Origin: Azolla pinnata
Taxonomy: Eukaryota > Streptophyta > Polypodiopsida > Salviniales > Salviniaceae
Assembly (NCBI GenBank): GCA_037176905.1
Contig: JBBBWG010032542.1
Span: 1-41,958 of the forward strand
DNA length: 41,958 bases
Direction: 5' to 3'
Under the pieces are notes generated by a model, which worked only from the letters and a program-made list of their open reading frames with translations, was not told the DNA's origin and did no database searches. The position numbers and the translations under genes were made by a program. Below, one piece after another: positions 39,935 to 41,958 of the stretch (the first letter of the stretch is position 1; the number at the start of each line of letters is the position of its first letter).

Positions 39935-41254
39935 ATTTAGGGTTTCATGAAAATTAGGGTTTAGGGTTTAGTGTTTTCTGGATTAATGTAATTTAGGGTT
40001 TAGGGTTTAGGATTTCCTAAATTTTAGGGTTTTCATGAAATTTAGGGTTTAGGGTTTCCTGAATTTTAGGGTTTTCATGAAATTTAGGGTTTAGGGTTTC
40101 CTGAATTTTAGGGTTTTCATGAAATTTAGGGTTTAGGGTTTCCTAAATTTTAGGTTTTCATGAAATTTAGGGTTTAGGGTTTCTTGAAATTTAGGGTTTA
40201 GGGTTTAGGGTATCAGGGTTTTCATGAATCAGGGTTTAGGGTATTAGAGTTTTCAGCCAATTTAGAGTTTAGGGTTATAGGGTTTTTGTGAATTAGGGTT
40301 TTCATGAATTGGGGTTTCATGAATTAGGGTTTAGGGTTATTAGGGTTTTCAGCCAATTTAGGGTTTAGGGATTTCAGCGAATTAAGGGTATTAGGGCTTT
40401 CAGCCAATTTAGGGTATTAGGGTTTTCATGAAATTTAGGGTTTCCATGAAATTTAGGGTTTTCAGTCAATTTAGGGTATTAGGGTTTTCATAAAATTTCG
40501 GGTTCTCAACCAATTTAGGGTATTCAGCCAAATTAGGTTTTAAATCAATTTAGGGTATTAGGGTTTTCATGAAATTTAGGGTTTCCATGAAATTTAGGGT
40601 TTTCAGTCAATTTAGGGTATTAGGGTTTTCATAAAATTTCGGGTTCTCAACCAATTTAGGGTATTCAGCCAAATTAGGTTTTAAATCAATTCAGGGTATT
40701 AGGGTTTTCATGAAATTTAGGGTTTCCATGAAATTTAGGGTTTTCAGCCAATTTAGGGTATTAGGGTTTTCATGAAATTTAGGGTTTTCAGCCAATTTAG
40801 GGTATTCAGCCAAATTAGGGTTTTCAGCCAATTCAGAGTATTAGGGTTTTCATGAAATTTAGGGTATTCAGCCAAATTTGGGTTTTCATCCAATTTTAGG
40901 GTTTTCAGCCAATTTAGGGTATTAGGGTTTTCATGAAATTAAGGGAGTTTTCAGCCAATTTAAGGTATTCAGCCAATTTTAAGGATTTCAGCCAATTTAG
41001 GGTATTAGGGTTTGCATGAAATTTAGGGTTTTCATGACTCAAGGTTTAGGGAAAATAGGGTTTAGGGCATTAAGGTTTTCGTCAAATTTAGGGTTTCATG
41101 AATCAGGGTTTACGTGAATTAGAGTTTCATGAATTAGTGTTTACGTGAATTAGGGTTTCATGAATTAGGGTTTACTGTTTTTGCGATTTTGGGTGTTCGT
41201 GAATTTGGGTTTTCGGGAATTTGGGTTTAGGGGAAATTTAGGGTTTAGGGTTTA
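39935..41254. repeat. Degenerate telomere-like (TTTAGGG) array, second copy
   Basis: About 1.3 kb of TTTAGGG units with spacers TTTTCATGAAA, TTTTCAGCCAA and GGTATTAGGG, all in the same orientation as the array at 2204-3130. It contains a higher-order duplication (40423-40704). It is more regular than the first copy and the spacer words differ, but the order of modules (telomere-like, CACTAATT-type, AGC-type) is the same. Confidence 0.9.
40423..40704. repeat. 141-bp higher-order tandem repeat
   Basis: Two nearly identical 141-bp units (40423-40563, 40564-40704) within the telomere-like array. Each contains TTTTCATAAAATTTCGGGTT and CAGCCAAATTAGGTTTTAAA. I see one difference (TTTAGGG/TCAGGG near the end). 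The start of a third copy follows at 40705 and then diverges. Confidence 0.9.
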
Positions 41255-41690
41255 GGGTTTCACTAATTCCACTACTTTCACACCACATTTCAGTAATTAC
41301 ACTCCACATTTCACTAATTCCCCTACTGTCACACCACATTTCACTAATTCCACGCCAAACTTCACTAATGTCACATGAAATTTCATGTATTTCAAGACAA
41401 ATTTCACTAATTTCATACCAAATACCCCTATTACTTGAAGAATTACAGTAATTTCAAGATAAATTTCACTAACTTCACATGAAATAGAACTAATATTTGA
41501 AATACAACTCTTATTGACAATTTTTTTACAACAAATTTCACTAATACAGCTAAATAACACAAATTCATCGACAAATTTTACTAATTACACTCCAAATTAC
41601 ACTAATTACACTAATTCATCGACAAATTACACAAATTACACAAATGACACTAATTTCACTGAAGCAGATCTACTGACTTGCACCTTGTCT
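41255..41690. repeat. CACTAATT-type minisatellite, second copy
   Basis: Units such as TTTCACTAATTCCACTACTT and ACACCACATTTCACTAATTC, drifting to ACTAATTACACTAATTACAC near the end. Shares the 24-base landmark 41528-41551 with 3409-3432. Confidence 0.85.
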
Positions 41691-41767
41691 TCTGAGCTGG
41701 AGGAGTAGTAGGAGGAGGACTAGCACCGATTGCTGGAGCAACAACAACAAGAGTAGGAGTAGCAGCA
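41691..41767. repeat. GAG/AGC-rich tract, second copy
   Basis: GAGCTGGAGGAGTAG (41694-41708), then AGGAGG and CAACAACAACAAGAG triplets, the counterpart of 3488-3800. It breaks off at 41768, where LTR-like sequence begins. Confidence 0.75.
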
Positions 41768-41958
41768 TGTCACGCCCGTAATTTCTCCGTCCTCCTAGCC
41801 ACCGTTGATCGTTGTTAGCTACCGCTAGGAGCGCCCTCGTCCTAGCTTCAACTTGCTCACAGGATTGGGTATTGTGGTGTTTCCTCTCCTCCCAGCCAAT
41901 AGGGCTCTTATATAGCCCTCCCCCAAGCTCACACCATGGCCATGCATGCATGGCCTCA
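41768..41958 (+). mobile_element. Possible LTR start (TGTCACGCCCG), runs off window
   Basis: TGTCACGCCCGTAATTTCTC interrupts the AGC tract and resembles the 5' start of many plant gypsy LTRs. A TATA-like CTTATATAGCCCT lies about 140 bp downstream (41909). No second end is in the window, so this is a tentative call. Confidence 0.35.

Overview
The window looks like nuclear DNA of a vascular plant, most likely a fern or another early-diverging lineage. The evidence is two very long intronless PLS-type pentatricopeptide genes of the style abundant in ferns and lycophytes, degenerate arrays of the plant telomere motif TTTAGGG, plant-type CACTA DNA transposons, and Ty1/copia and Ty3/gypsy elements. 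Species identity is an inference; no organelle or rRNA marker is present.

Layout. 1-2203: 3' part of a Ty1/copia element with its 3' LTR. 2204-3800: composite repeat (telomere-like, then CACTAATT-type, then AGC-rich). 4090-12746: a decayed CACTA (En/Spm) transposon whose TNP2-type transposase can be followed exon by exon. It is split by two solo LTRs of the same copia family (5716-6019 and 11437-11778, each with a perfect 5-bp target duplication) and by a chromodomain gypsy element (6187-9827). 12800-13740: a second gypsy fragment, minus strand. 14055-15738: 3' end of a second CACTA copy. 16750-18021: a copia-like 3' remnant with LTR. 18022-24031: mostly single-copy-looking, AT-rich DNA holding one host exon (21108-22109) that resembles the C-terminus of NOL8/ROS3-type nucleolar RRM proteins. 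24032-31286: two tandem minus-strand PPR genes (766 and 1188 codons). 31540-34528: 5' part of a second copia family. 34529-39340: a gypsy element with both LTRs (455 bp each). 39935-41767: a second copy of the composite telomere-like repeat, same orientation as the first. 41768-end: a possible LTR start.

Host content is therefore three genes or gene parts: two probable organelle RNA-processing/editing factors and one probable nucleolar or RNA-binding protein. The rest is a transposon nest.

Most noteworthy: all three gypsy elements lack a recognisable tRNA primer-binding site. Each instead carries, 2 bases after its 5' LTR, a 10-12 base stretch complementary to the predicted 5' end of its own transcript, 31-34 bases downstream of the LTR TATA box. 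This is the self-priming arrangement known from Tf1/sushi elements. Their gag proteins also look sushi-like. One of them (34529-39340) carries long, perfectly phased heat-shock-element arrays just upstream of its LTR TATA box.
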